Assembly (NCBI GenBank): GCA_007130345.1
Contig: SLSP01000314.1
Location: 1-15,194 of the forward strand
Direction of reading: 5' to 3'
Length of the DNA: 15,194 bases
Source: Thermoflexales bacterium
Lineage (GTDB): Bacteria > Chloroflexota > Anaerolineae > B4-G1 > SLSP01
The position numbers were made by a program, and so were the translations under genes. Within the stretch, counting starts at the first letter, position 1. Every line of letters starts with the position of its first letter. The notes beneath the pieces are model-generated. The model made no database searches. It had not been told where the DNA came from and worked only from the letters and a program-made list of their open reading frames with translations. Positions 1-6,831 of this stretch are shown here, piece by piece.

Positions 1-77
1 TACAGCGCGCGGATAGCCGCTTGTTCGCCGCCCTGAGCGCGGATGACCAGGTCATTGTCGGTTATGGTGTCGTTCAA
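1..77 (-). CDS. ECF-type RNA polymerase sigma factor, N-terminal fragment (partial)
   Basis: Only the first 25 codons and part of the next are inside the window; the gene continues past position 1. The translation starts MNDTITDNDLVIRAQGGEQA and continues AIRALY. The pattern 'DLV-RAQ-G---A---LY' is typical of the start of sigma-70 region 2 in extracytoplasmic-function sigma factors, which direct RNA polymerase to special promoters. I chose the TTG at 75-77 because GAGGAG (83-88 on the plus axis) lies 5 bases upstream of it. A GTG at 81-83 in the same frame overlaps that Shine-Dalgarno sequence and is less likely. A -10-like TATACA lies just upstream, but I see no convincing -35. Family assignment rests on about 25 residues, so it is moderate; no anti-sigma partner is visible. 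Confidence 0.65.
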   Translation of the reverse strand, partial: MNDTITDNDLVIRAQGGEQAAIRAL

Positions 78-144
78 AGGCACTCCTCTACTATGTATAA
101 CGAAGCCAGGCTCAAAAGGATGCGCTCGTTTCCCCAAACAGCAA

Positions 145-170
145 CGGCCCGGCAGGTATCTGCCGGGCCG
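145..170 (-). terminator. Hairpin terminator downstream of the protease gene
   Basis: A perfect 11-bp GC-rich stem (145-155 with 160-170) closes a 4-base loop. It lies 20 bases beyond the protease stop codon. On the minus strand it is followed by TTGCTGTTT, a broken T-tract, so termination may be good but not ideal. It separates the protease from the sigma-factor gene, which is on the same strand. Confidence 0.75.
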
Positions 171-190
171 GAGATGGCTTAAACTAGCGG

Positions 191-2296
191 TTAGTTGTTG
201 TGCGTGAACGGGCCAGCAATGGCCGTGTTGCCTGCCGCGTCGGTGGATTGCACGTAGAAGGTGTAGGTGGTGTTCCGGCTGCCGCGGAAGGTCATCGAGT
301 GGCTGGTGACCAGGTCGCTTTCCATGTACAGCGTCCCGTCGATGATGACTTCGGTGGTGGCCGGTTCGTCGGTCGTCCAGGAGATGGTGAAGCGGTTGCC
401 GTTCGCTTTGACCGAGGTGACATTGGAGATCACGGGGGGGGTGGTGTCCTCATCGCCGCCATCATCGCCACCATCGTCGCCGCCGCCGTCATTGAGCGCC
501 ACGCTCACAGCCTGGCTCTGGCTATCGGTTGCGCCTTCGTTGTCGGTCACGGTGAGGGTCACGTTGTAGGTGCCATCTTCCGCGTAGGCGTGGCTGGCGA
601 ACTCGCCGCTGCCGGTGTTGCCGTCACCGAAGTTCCAGGCGTAGCTGACGATGCTGCCGTCGCTGTCGTAGCTGGCGCTGGCGTCGAAGTCGCAGGCCAG
701 TTCATCGCAGGCGAAGCTGAAGGAAGCTACCGGCGGGTTGTTGACGGGAGGCGTGCTGCCACCACCACCGAGAGCCACCCAAGCGTCGTAGGTCTGCACC
801 AGGCCGTAGCCGTAGGCGTTATCCCGCCCTTCGGGGCCCAGGTCAAGCGCGGTGGTGTTCATCGCGTTGCGGATGTCGTTGTTGCTCAAGGAAGGGTTGA
901 AGCTCCAGAGGACGGCGGCCACACCAGCGACGTGCGGGGTCGCCATTGATGTGCCGTTCCAGGCTTCGTAGCCGCTGGCGGGCTTGACGTTCTGAGCGGT
1001 CACACCCGCGTTTTGGTTGATCTTGTTGGCAACCAAGTATTGGCCGTCTGCCTGGCTCAGGGTCACGGCGGGGATGTTAGACGTGCTGGTGCCCAACGTG
1101 CCAAAGAAATTGCCCGGTTCGTTATTGTAAAGCACCGCCGCCGCGCCGCCGCTGTTCTGCACGTTCATCACTTTATCGTAGAAGCTGATGCTGCCGCGCT
1201 CGCAGAGGACTACTTTGCCGTTCCAGTTACCCGTGCTGGTGCAGAGGCCGCCATCCACCAACCCGCCGTTGGCCGCGCCGTAGGCCGCGTTCTCGATGTG
1301 ATTGGCCTGATAGGTCACGCCATCCACCACCACCTCAGTGGTCGCGTCCCAGGGCACCGTGCTCAACACGGCAACGCCGGGGGCCGAAAGCTCGACCTGA
1401 TTGTTCTTCTGGGAGAAGTCGGCAATGACGAGGTTGCTATCCAGCGCGCCCACGGAGAGAACGCTGGAATAGGACGCGGGATAGCTGTGAGAAGTGCTGC
1501 CGTCATTGCCGGCGGCGGCGATGGAGAGGATGCCATTGCTGTTCAGATTATTGAAAGCATTTTCTTCGGTGCGGGATTTGCGCCCGCCGCCCAAGCTCAT
1601 ATTGATAACGTTCGCGCCAGCGTTGGCACAGCGGTTGGCCGCATCCACCAGGGTGGAGCTGTAGCTCCAACCGCAGTTATCGCCGTCAAAGACCTTGATA
1701 ATGTAGAGGGATACCTCGCCAGGGCTGACGCCCACCACGCCGACGTTGTTGTTCGCGGCCGCGATGGTACCAGCGACGTGCGTGCCGTGCCCACAGGAAT
1801 CGGCGTTCCAGTTACTCGGATAGCCGCCGATCACGTTGACGCCGGCGAAATCCTCGTGATCAATTTGGAGGCCAGAGTCGATGACGCAAACGGTGATCCC
1901 GGCGCCAGTGGGCGCGCCCGCGTCCACAACGCCGTCACGATTCGCATCCCAGACATCCCGCGCCTGCACGGCGTCGATGCCCCAGGGCACGGTTTGACCC
2001 ATCGGCTGCCGGATGGCGTCTTCTTCAACCATCACCACGTTGGGGTTGCGGCGGATACCGTCGAGGGCGGCTTCGGGCAGTGTGACCGCCATCGTGTTAA
2101 TCTCGTCGAACTCGTAGTGGATGATGGCGTCCGAACCCATTGCACGCTGGACTGCGGCCTTGCGTCCGGGGGCGAACTCGATCAGCACGCGCTGTTGGCC
2201 TTGCGGTTCACCGGGGCCAGCCGCCATCATATTGAACGGCAATACCGTAGCGATAATCAATACTACCAGGGTCAAGATTTGTGCAAACCGTTGCAT
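191..2296 (-). CDS. Secreted subtilisin-like serine protease (S8) with PA, PKD and Fn3-like domains
   Basis: This 701-residue protein is a subtilase that probably cleaves proteins outside the cell. A signal peptide (about 1-27, hydrophobic core 7-20) is followed by an I9-type inhibitory propeptide (about 35-93). The S8 catalytic domain spans about 104-510. The catalytic residues are visible: Asp140 in VIDSG, His170 in GHGTHVAG, oxyanion Asn264 in AAGND and Ser450 in NGTSMATPHVAG. A PA (protease-associated) domain is inserted at about 320-440, between Asn and Ser, as in larger secreted subtilases. After a GGGGS-like linker comes a PKD domain (about 521-601, with YAWNFGDG), then a Gly/Asp linker (602-617) and a fibronectin-III-like module (about 618-701, with TWTTDEPATTEV-like sequence). 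The start is supported by AAGGAGG at 2304-2310, 7 bases upstream of ATG. All key residues are present, so it should be active. It has its own promoter and terminator. Confidence 0.95.
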   Translation of the reverse strand: MQRFAQILTLVVLIIATVLPFNMMAAGPGEPQGQQRVLIEFAPGRKAAVQRAMGSDAIIHYEFDEINTMAVTLPEAALDGIRRNPNVVMVEEDAIRQPMGQTVPWGIDAVQARDVWDANRDGVVDAGAPTGAGITVCVIDSGLQIDHEDFAGVNVIGGYPSNWNADSCGHGTHVAGTIAAANNNVGVVGVSPGEVSLYIIKVFDGDNCGWSYSSTLVDAANRCANAGANVINMSLGGGRKSRTEENAFNNLNSNGILSIAAAGNDGSTSHSYPASYSSVLSVGALDSNLVIADFSQKNNQVELSAPGVAVLSTVPWDATTEVVVDGVTYQANHIENAAYGAANGGLVDGGLCTSTGNWNGKVVLCERGSISFYDKVMNVQNSGGAAAVLYNNEPGNFFGTLGTSTSNIPAVTLSQADGQYLVANKINQNAGVTAQNVKPASGYEAWNGTSMATPHVAGVAAVLWSFNPSLSNNDIRNAMNTTALDLGPEGRDNAYGYGLVQTYDAWVALGGGGSTPPVNNPPVASFSFACDELACDFDASASYDSDGSIVSYAWNFGDGNTGSGEFASHAYAEDGTYNVTLTVTDNEGATDSQSQAVSVALNDGGGDDGGDDGGDEDTTPPVISNVTSVKANGNRFTISWTTDEPATTEVIIDGTLYMESDLVTSHSMTFRGSRNTTYTFYVQSTDAAGNTAIAGPFTHNN
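446..493 (-). repeat. Trinucleotide-rich tract coding the Gly/Asp linker of the protease
   Basis: The DNA is built of near-repeats of GCC and ATC triplets on the plus strand. On the coding strand it gives the acidic linker of residues 602-617 (mostly GGDD units) between the PKD and Fn3-like domains. Such tracts change length easily. Just 3' on the coding strand is a run of eight C (434-441). Confidence 0.6.
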
Positions 2297-2390
2297 TTCA
2301 CTGCCTCCTTAGAGTTATAGGGTTATTGGATTGAGGGCCACTCCTGTGGCATAAAATTACATCTAGAGGAATTGAACCGAATGTATGCTC

Positions 2391-2419
2391 ATTATACCGG
2401 ATGGTTATCATCTAACTGT
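2391..2419 (-). promoter_or_regulatory. Probable promoter of the protease gene
   Basis: A perfect TATAAT lies at 2391-2396 (minus strand). At the usual 17-base spacing the -35 position (2414-2419) reads ACAGTT, a poor match to TTGACA. A strong -10 with a weak -35 suits a promoter that needs an activator. The predicted start is near 2384, giving a leader of about 88 bases. The leader contains a small 5-bp hairpin (2337-2350) and the Shine-Dalgarno AAGGAGG. This is inferred from sequence only. Confidence 0.6.
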
Positions 2420-2429
2420 CTAAGTTAGA
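2411..2429. promoter_or_regulatory. 7+7 inverted repeat over the protease -35 position (candidate operator)
   Basis: TCTAACT (2411-2417) and AGTTAGA (2423-2429) form a perfect inverted repeat with a 5-base spacer. This is the shape of a binding site for a dimeric helix-turn-helix protein. It covers the -35 position of the protease promoter and extends upstream. More half-sites lie upstream: AGTTAGA at 2503-2509 and AGTTAAA at 2524-2530. The binding protein is unknown; the BTAD/DeoR-like regulator next door is one candidate. Confidence 0.5.
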
Positions 2430-2547
2430 AAGCGGGCTGAGGCAACCTTGCGGACATTTTGGCCCGCCGTTTCCCGTTTTCCTCACCAAAACCCTGGCGA
2501 GAAGTTAGAATGTGAGAGGTGTAAGTTAAACCTTGCGGACATTTTGG
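2422..2547. repeat. Two imperfect copies of a 41-46 bp block
   Basis: Copy A (2422-2462) and copy B (2502-2547) each begin with AAGTTAGAA and end with the identical 19-mer AACCTTGCGGACATTTTGG. The middles differ in sequence and length (13 versus 18 bases). Copy B ends 10 bases beyond the regulator stop codon, and copy A overlaps the candidate operator. Between them is an imperfect hairpin (2482-2501). The block could be regulatory, a remnant of a small non-autonomous element, or a chance duplication. I saw no third copy of the 19-mer in the window. Confidence 0.7.
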
Positions 2548-2557
2548 GGGTGTGACG

Positions 2558-5500
2558 CTAGTCGCGGGAGCCGCGCGTTTTGACAGCGTGACCGGCCTCG
2601 CGCAGGGCGTTCAAATCGCGGCGGATGGTCTTGCCGCTCACGCGCAATGTGTCGGCCAGGTCGATGACCGTCGGCGCGCCCTGTTGCGTCTCGGCTTCGC
2701 GCAAGAGGCGCAGCAGGCGATGGCGACGGCGGGCCGCCTTCCCAGAGATGGCGGCATCCTCCGGCGCGTCCACCGTCCAGATGACGCGCACCCGCTCGTT
2801 GCGCCGCAGGGGACGGCCGGTGGGCGCGTCGATGTGAGCGAGATATACGAGCACCTGCCCCTTGAGCCGCTCCTGGCGCGTGGCCTGGTATGCCGCGACG
2901 ATCTCGCGGTTGACGGGTACAGCCGTGACGAAGTGCTGTTGCCACGCCGGGTCGGGCAACGTCGCTTGCTGCGCTTGCACAATGGCATAAGCTCTATCCA
3001 GCGCCGCGCGCGCCGCCTCCTGTTTCCCGGCGGTTTTGAGGATGTGGTACTGGTAAAAGTATAGCGTCTGTACCTCATCGCCGGCGGCTTCCGCGTCCAG
3101 CGCGGCCACCGCCTGCGCGATGCGGGCTTGCGCGTCGGCCGGCCGCTGGCTCTGATGATAGCACCAAGCAAGATGCGCCCGGAATAGCGAAATCAATTCC
3201 GCGATGCCGGTGCTCTCGATGATGGCGACGGCGCGCTCCAGAGACGCGGTCGCTTCGTCCCAGGCCGCGTCTGCCAGCGCGACCAGCCCGCGCGCGAGGT
3301 GCGCCTCGGCCCGCCACTGCGGCGCTTCGAGCGTGGCGATAAGCTCCGGCGTCACCGTTGTCAGACGCGCGCGCGCCCGCGCCACATCCCCGCAATCCGC
3401 GGCAAGTTGCGCCAGACTGCACCGCAGCGCGATGTTGTAAGCCGGCATCTCGCTCCGCGCCAGCACGTCCAGCGCCTCCTCGAAGGTGGTCTCCGCTTCA
3501 GGATGTCGTCCGGTGAGCCGGAACAGTTCGCCCAAGTTGAAGAGCGCCACCACCAGAGGTTGCCACTCCTGGCGCTCGCGCAGAATGGCAATGGCCTCCT
3601 GCAACGGCGATAACGCCGCCCCGTATTGGCCCAACGTCCAATAGCCGTTGCTCAAGTTGAGAAGCTGCACGGCCTCCTCGTGACGCATCCCGAAGTCGCG
3701 GGCACGCTCTAAAGCAGTTTGAGTATGACACAGCGAGGCATCGTTATCGCCGCGCGCGTAGGCCAGCATCCCTAGCAGCCCGTTGACGTTGAGCAGGGCT
3801 TTGGGATGCTGTGTCTCTTCGGCCAACACCAGTAGCCGCTGCGTGATCTCCTCCATCGCGGGGAGATCGCCCAATCGCCAGTAGGTGAAGGCCAGCGAAT
3901 AGTACAACTCGCCGAGGGTGTCGAGGGACACTTCGGACAGGCCCGCGCTCTCCTCTAACGCATGGCGGAGGATCGCCGCAGCGCGCTCGTAGGCTCCGGT
4001 AAAGAAGCTGGCGCGTCCCTCTAAGACCCGCGCCGCGAAGGCCTCCTCGGTCAGCTTGTGGTTCAGGGCCAACTGCCGCGCCCGGACAGCCAACTCGATA
4101 GCTTTGGGCAACCGCTCACGCGCCCGACAGAGCACGTCGGCATGCTGATTCAGCGCCGTGACCAAATAGTGGGGGGCGGCCAATTCAATGGACAACGCGC
4201 GGAGGCGCTCCATATCCGCCTTTTGCGTGGCCGTGTCGCCCCACAACCAGAGAAGCGGCTGCCGCGCCGTCAACACCTCGAATCTCAACTCTTGCTGGCG
4301 CGGTGAAGCAAACGGCTCAAAGCGATCCAGCAAATCCAACGCGCGGTTGTAGTCTTCCAGCGCGGCACCATAAGCATACATCGCGGCGGATTGTTCCGCG
4401 GCCCGGATGCTATAGAGCACGGCCTGATCCCAGACCTCGCCCCGGATGGCGTGATGGGCCAGACGTTGTACCCCATCGGGCTGCTGCGCTTCGAGCACCT
4501 GGACGGCGCGTTGGTGTCGCCATCGCCGCTCGCTCGGCGGGATGGCGGCATACGTGACCTCGCGGATTTTGTCGTGACAGAAGCAGTAACCCTGAGCCGT
4601 CTCTTCCAAAAACTCGCTGCGCAGCAATTCGTGCAGGGACTCCAATAGCGGGGCCAGGTCTAGCTCGCTGACAGCGTTCAGGATCTCAAAGTCGATTTCC
4701 ACCCCGAGCACAGCCACCGCGTGAAGCAATTGCCGTGCCGCCGGAGAGACGTGTTCCATCCGCTGCAAAATGGCTTGCTCTACGGCTTCGGGCAGCAACA
4801 ACTCCTCGGTTGCAGGAAGGAGCGCCTCGCGCGCCACCTCCCACCGACCCTGCGCATCGGGGATCAAGGCCCCAGTCTCGTGCAGTTCGCGCAGCGTGTG
4901 CAACACAAACAGCGGATTGCCCTGGGTCTCCTGGTAGATGCGCGTTTCCAGGTGGGGCAACGGCTGGCGACTCTCCAACCGCGAGCGGATGAGGGCCGCG
5001 GTGGTGGCCTGGCTGAAGCGCTTGAGGGGGAGATGGTCGGCCTGGGCATTGTGATGCAATGCCTCGATACAGTCCCACGCGGCAGCCCGCGCCCGCGCAT
5101 CCGCGCCAATGTAGGTCACGGCGAAGAGAATCCGCGCCCGTTCCAATCGCTGAATCAGCAGCGGCAAAGCCCGCAAGGTGTCTCCATCACCCTGATGCAG
5201 ATTCTCCAAGATGACGATCAAGGGCACAACCTGCGCCCAGCCTTCCAGCACGCGCGCGAAAGCCTCCAACAACCGATCCCGCGATGGATCGGGGTCAAGG
5301 TGCGCGGGTTCACCCAATTCCGGCAGCCAGTGGGATAGGGGCGGGAGCAGTTGCGCCAGCGATTGCAACCATATCGGGGCCACGATCTGCGCCAACTGCT
5401 TGGCCCGCAGCGCAGAAAGCTGGTCGAGGAAGGCTTCGACCAACGTCATATAGGGGGGATGGATTACGCCGAGAACCAGGCCGTGGCTCCAGAGCACTTC

Positions 5501-6517
5501 TGCGCCGTGCCACGCCGCGTCATTGGCGAGGGCCTGCATCAGCCGGGTCTTGCCCACGCCAGTCTCCCCCTCGATCAAGATGACGTTGGGTGCGGGAACT
5601 GTGGTGTAGATGTCGCGTTGGAGCGTTGCTTCGAGCAGCGCCAGAAGCTGCTGTCGCTCGGCATCCCGCCCGATGAGGGGTAAATCTGAAGGACGCTTCT
5701 CCTTGAATACCGGCGGCGTCTCGCGTTCCTCGGTGGCACGCGGCGGGATAATGGACAAGCTCCGGCCCGCGTGGCGCACGGCCTCGGTGCTGGCTTGCGC
5801 CAACGCCAGCGTGCCGGGCTCTGGCTCCTCGCTCAACTCCTCCCACAACAGCTTGCGGTACGTCTCGAACTGCTGTAACGCGGCCTGGGGGCGGCCAACG
5901 GCCACGTATAACTGCATCACCTCGCGGTGCGCGCTCTCCTGGAAGGGGTTGGAGTGCGTCAGCTTGAGCGCCATATCCAGCGCCCGGTCGTAATTCCCAG
6001 AAGCCTTTTCCATGTGGATCAGGTGTTCCAGGGTGCGGTGGTAAAGCGTCTTGAGGCGTTCTTGCTCTTCCATCACCCAATCTTCATAGAAGCCCGCGAG
6101 CAAGTCGCCGGAATAGAGCGCCACCGCGCGGCGCAAATCGCTCAAGGCTTCGGGGGTCAGGGTTTGCGCGGCCAGATGCGGACGCGCCGCGTTGGCAAAG
6201 ACCTCGACATCGATCCACAGGGCCGCGCCGGGCAGCGCCTGAATCACATCGCCGTGAGTACACACAATCTCAGGCAAGGTGCTGCGAATGTACCATAGCG
6301 CCGTGCTCAAGAAGCGCCGGGCTTTGGACTCGGGGGTGTCCGGCCAGAAGCGCCCCGACAACACGGCGCGCGCGTGGGCCTGCTCGCGATTGAGCAGCAA
6401 ATACGCGAGCAGCGCCCGCGCTCTAGCCGACTTGGGCAACTCCATCAGCACGTCACCGCGCCAGATGGCGAAGTTGCCGAAGAGATAGGCGCGCAAGGCA
6501 ACGTCGGATTGGCTCAT
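2558..6517 (-). CDS. Large BTAD/SARP-type ATPase regulator with TPRs and a C-terminal DeoR-like HTH
   Basis: This 1319-residue protein is a signal-responsive transcription regulator by domain make-up. An OmpR-type winged helix lies at about 8-90 (with RARALLAYLLL and the FWPD element usual in SARPs). A bacterial transcriptional activation domain follows at about 97-243. An AAA_16/STAND-type ATPase begins near 280 with LIGR; its Walker A is GETGVGKT (317-324), and the Walker B region LIVILENLHQGD (433-444) has Glu-Asn where Asp-Asp is common. TPR-like helices fill about 630-1190. A conserved tail (about 1219-1280) leads to a DeoR-like helix-turn-helix (about 1281-1319, TVIDLADTLRVSGKTIRRDL). 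The start has GGGAG 7 bases upstream. Related large regulators are frequent in Chloroflexota, usually with unknown ligand. Its target is not shown; the protease promoter downstream is the nearest candidate. I see no clear promoter for it, only an imperfect GC-rich hairpin in its leader (about 6549-6597). Confidence 0.9.
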   Translation of the reverse strand: MSQSDVALRAYLFGNFAIWRGDVLMELPKSARARALLAYLLLNREQAHARAVLSGRFWPDTPESKARRFLSTALWYIRSTLPEIVCTHGDVIQALPGAALWIDVEVFANAARPHLAAQTLTPEALSDLRRAVALYSGDLLAGFYEDWVMEEQERLKTLYHRTLEHLIHMEKASGNYDRALDMALKLTHSNPFQESAHREVMQLYVAVGRPQAALQQFETYRKLLWEELSEEPEPGTLALAQASTEAVRHAGRSLSIIPPRATEERETPPVFKEKRPSDLPLIGRDAERQQLLALLEATLQRDIYTTVPAPNVILIEGETGVGKTRLMQALANDAAWHGAEVLWSHGLVLGVIHPPYMTLVEAFLDQLSALRAKQLAQIVAPIWLQSLAQLLPPLSHWLPELGEPAHLDPDPSRDRLLEAFARVLEGWAQVVPLIVILENLHQGDGDTLRALPLLIQRLERARILFAVTYIGADARARAAAWDCIEALHHNAQADHLPLKRFSQATTAALIRSRLESRQPLPHLETRIYQETQGNPLFVLHTLRELHETGALIPDAQGRWEVAREALLPATEELLLPEAVEQAILQRMEHVSPAARQLLHAVAVLGVEIDFEILNAVSELDLAPLLESLHELLRSEFLEETAQGYCFCHDKIREVTYAAIPPSERRWRHQRAVQVLEAQQPDGVQRLAHHAIRGEVWDQAVLYSIRAAEQSAAMYAYGAALEDYNRALDLLDRFEPFASPRQQELRFEVLTARQPLLWLWGDTATQKADMERLRALSIELAAPHYLVTALNQHADVLCRARERLPKAIELAVRARQLALNHKLTEEAFAARVLEGRASFFTGAYERAAAILRHALEESAGLSEVSLDTLGELYYSLAFTYWRLGDLPAMEEITQRLLVLAEETQHPKALLNVNGLLGMLAYARGDNDASLCHTQTALERARDFGMRHEEAVQLLNLSNGYWTLGQYGAALSPLQEAIAILRERQEWQPLVVALFNLGELFRLTGRHPEAETTFEEALDVLARSEMPAYNIALRCSLAQLAADCGDVARARARLTTVTPELIATLEAPQWRAEAHLARGLVALADAAWDEATASLERAVAIIESTGIAELISLFRAHLAWCYHQSQRPADAQARIAQAVAALDAEAAGDEVQTLYFYQYHILKTAGKQEAARAALDRAYAIVQAQQATLPDPAWQQHFVTAVPVNREIVAAYQATRQERLKGQVLVYLAHIDAPTGRPLRRNERVRVIWTVDAPEDAAISGKAARRRHRLLRLLREAETQQGAPTVIDLADTLRVSGKTIRRDLNALREAGHAVKTRGSRD

Positions 6518-6609
6518 AGGTAAACTCCCGGTAAGGATAAGGTGTTCAAGCGGGTGGGGCGGCCGTTACGCCAACGCATCTGCGCCCACCCCAACATCCC
6601 ATAAACACC

Positions 6610-6637
6610 AAAACGGCCCTGGGATTTCCCAGGGCCG
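6610..6637 (-). terminator. Intrinsic terminator of the tRNA-Arg gene
   Basis: A perfect stem of 11 bp (6614-6624 with 6627-6637; the innermost pair probably opens to give a 4-base loop) is followed on the minus strand by TTTTGGTGTTT. It starts 14 bases after the tRNA 3' end. It also isolates the tRNA from the regulator gene that follows. Confidence 0.85.
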
Positions 6638-6651
6638 GCGAATTCTTAGGA

Positions 6652-6725
6652 TACCCCCGTCAGGATTTGAACCTGAAACCTTTTGGTCCGCAACCAAACG
6701 CTCTATCCAATTGAGCTACGGGGGC
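6652..6725 (-). tRNA. tRNA-Arg, anticodon GCG
   Basis: The 74-base minus-strand sequence folds as a complete cloverleaf: acceptor GCCCCCG/CGGGGGT with a G1-U72 wobble, D-arm GCTC/GAGC, anticodon stem TTTGG/CCAAA, 7-base loop TTGCGGA, 5-base variable loop and T-arm TCAGG/CCTGA with loop TTCAAAT. Positions 34-36 are GCG, which reads CGC (Arg). A20 in the D-loop and C35, both arginine identity elements, are present. CCA is not encoded: A73 is followed by TCC. Most bacteria read CGC with ACG edited to ICG, so GCG is notable. I am confident it is a tRNA and fairly sure of the anticodon. Confidence 0.95.
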
Positions 6726-6745
6726 TATTGACGCGCAACGACGTT

Positions 6746-6773
6746 ATTATACCCTAAATGCGGAAAAAGTGAA
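6746..6773 (-). promoter_or_regulatory. Promoter of the tRNA-Arg gene
   Basis: TTCACT (6768-6773) and a perfect TATAAT (6746-6751) are separated by 16 bases on the minus strand. Transcription would start near 6739, about 14 bases before the mature tRNA 5' end. The -35 box overlaps the edge of the palindromic terminator of the upstream giant gene by three bases. Confidence 0.75.
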
Positions 6774-6800
6774 ATCCCCAGAGCGCGCTCTGGGGATTTC
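6771..6800. terminator. 30-bp perfect palindrome, terminator of the giant repeat-protein gene
   Basis: The left arm GAAATCCCCAGAGCG (6771-6785) is the exact reverse complement of 6786-6800. It lies 31 bases beyond the stop codon of the giant gene. On the minus strand it is followed by ACTTTTTCC, giving a T-tract; on the plus strand by TTTCTC. It can therefore work in both directions, but the only gene known to end here is the minus-strand one. Confidence 0.85.
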
Positions 6801-6831
6801 TTTCTCGATGGATGTGATGCTGGGGACGTGC

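Noticed and set aside
1013..2320. 435-codon plus-strand open frame opposite the protease
   Set aside because: It lies antisense to a protease with all catalytic motifs, its translation is low-complexity with no recognisable domain, and it is explained by GC-rich codon use.
2482..2501. Hairpin CTCACCA/TGGCGAG as terminator of the regulator gene
   Set aside because: The stem is short with a mismatch and has no proper T-tract, so I do not call it a terminator; the regulator transcript may read through toward the protease.
6652..6725. tRNA 3' end as an integration (att) site
   Set aside because: I saw no second copy of the tRNA 3' end and no integrase in the window.
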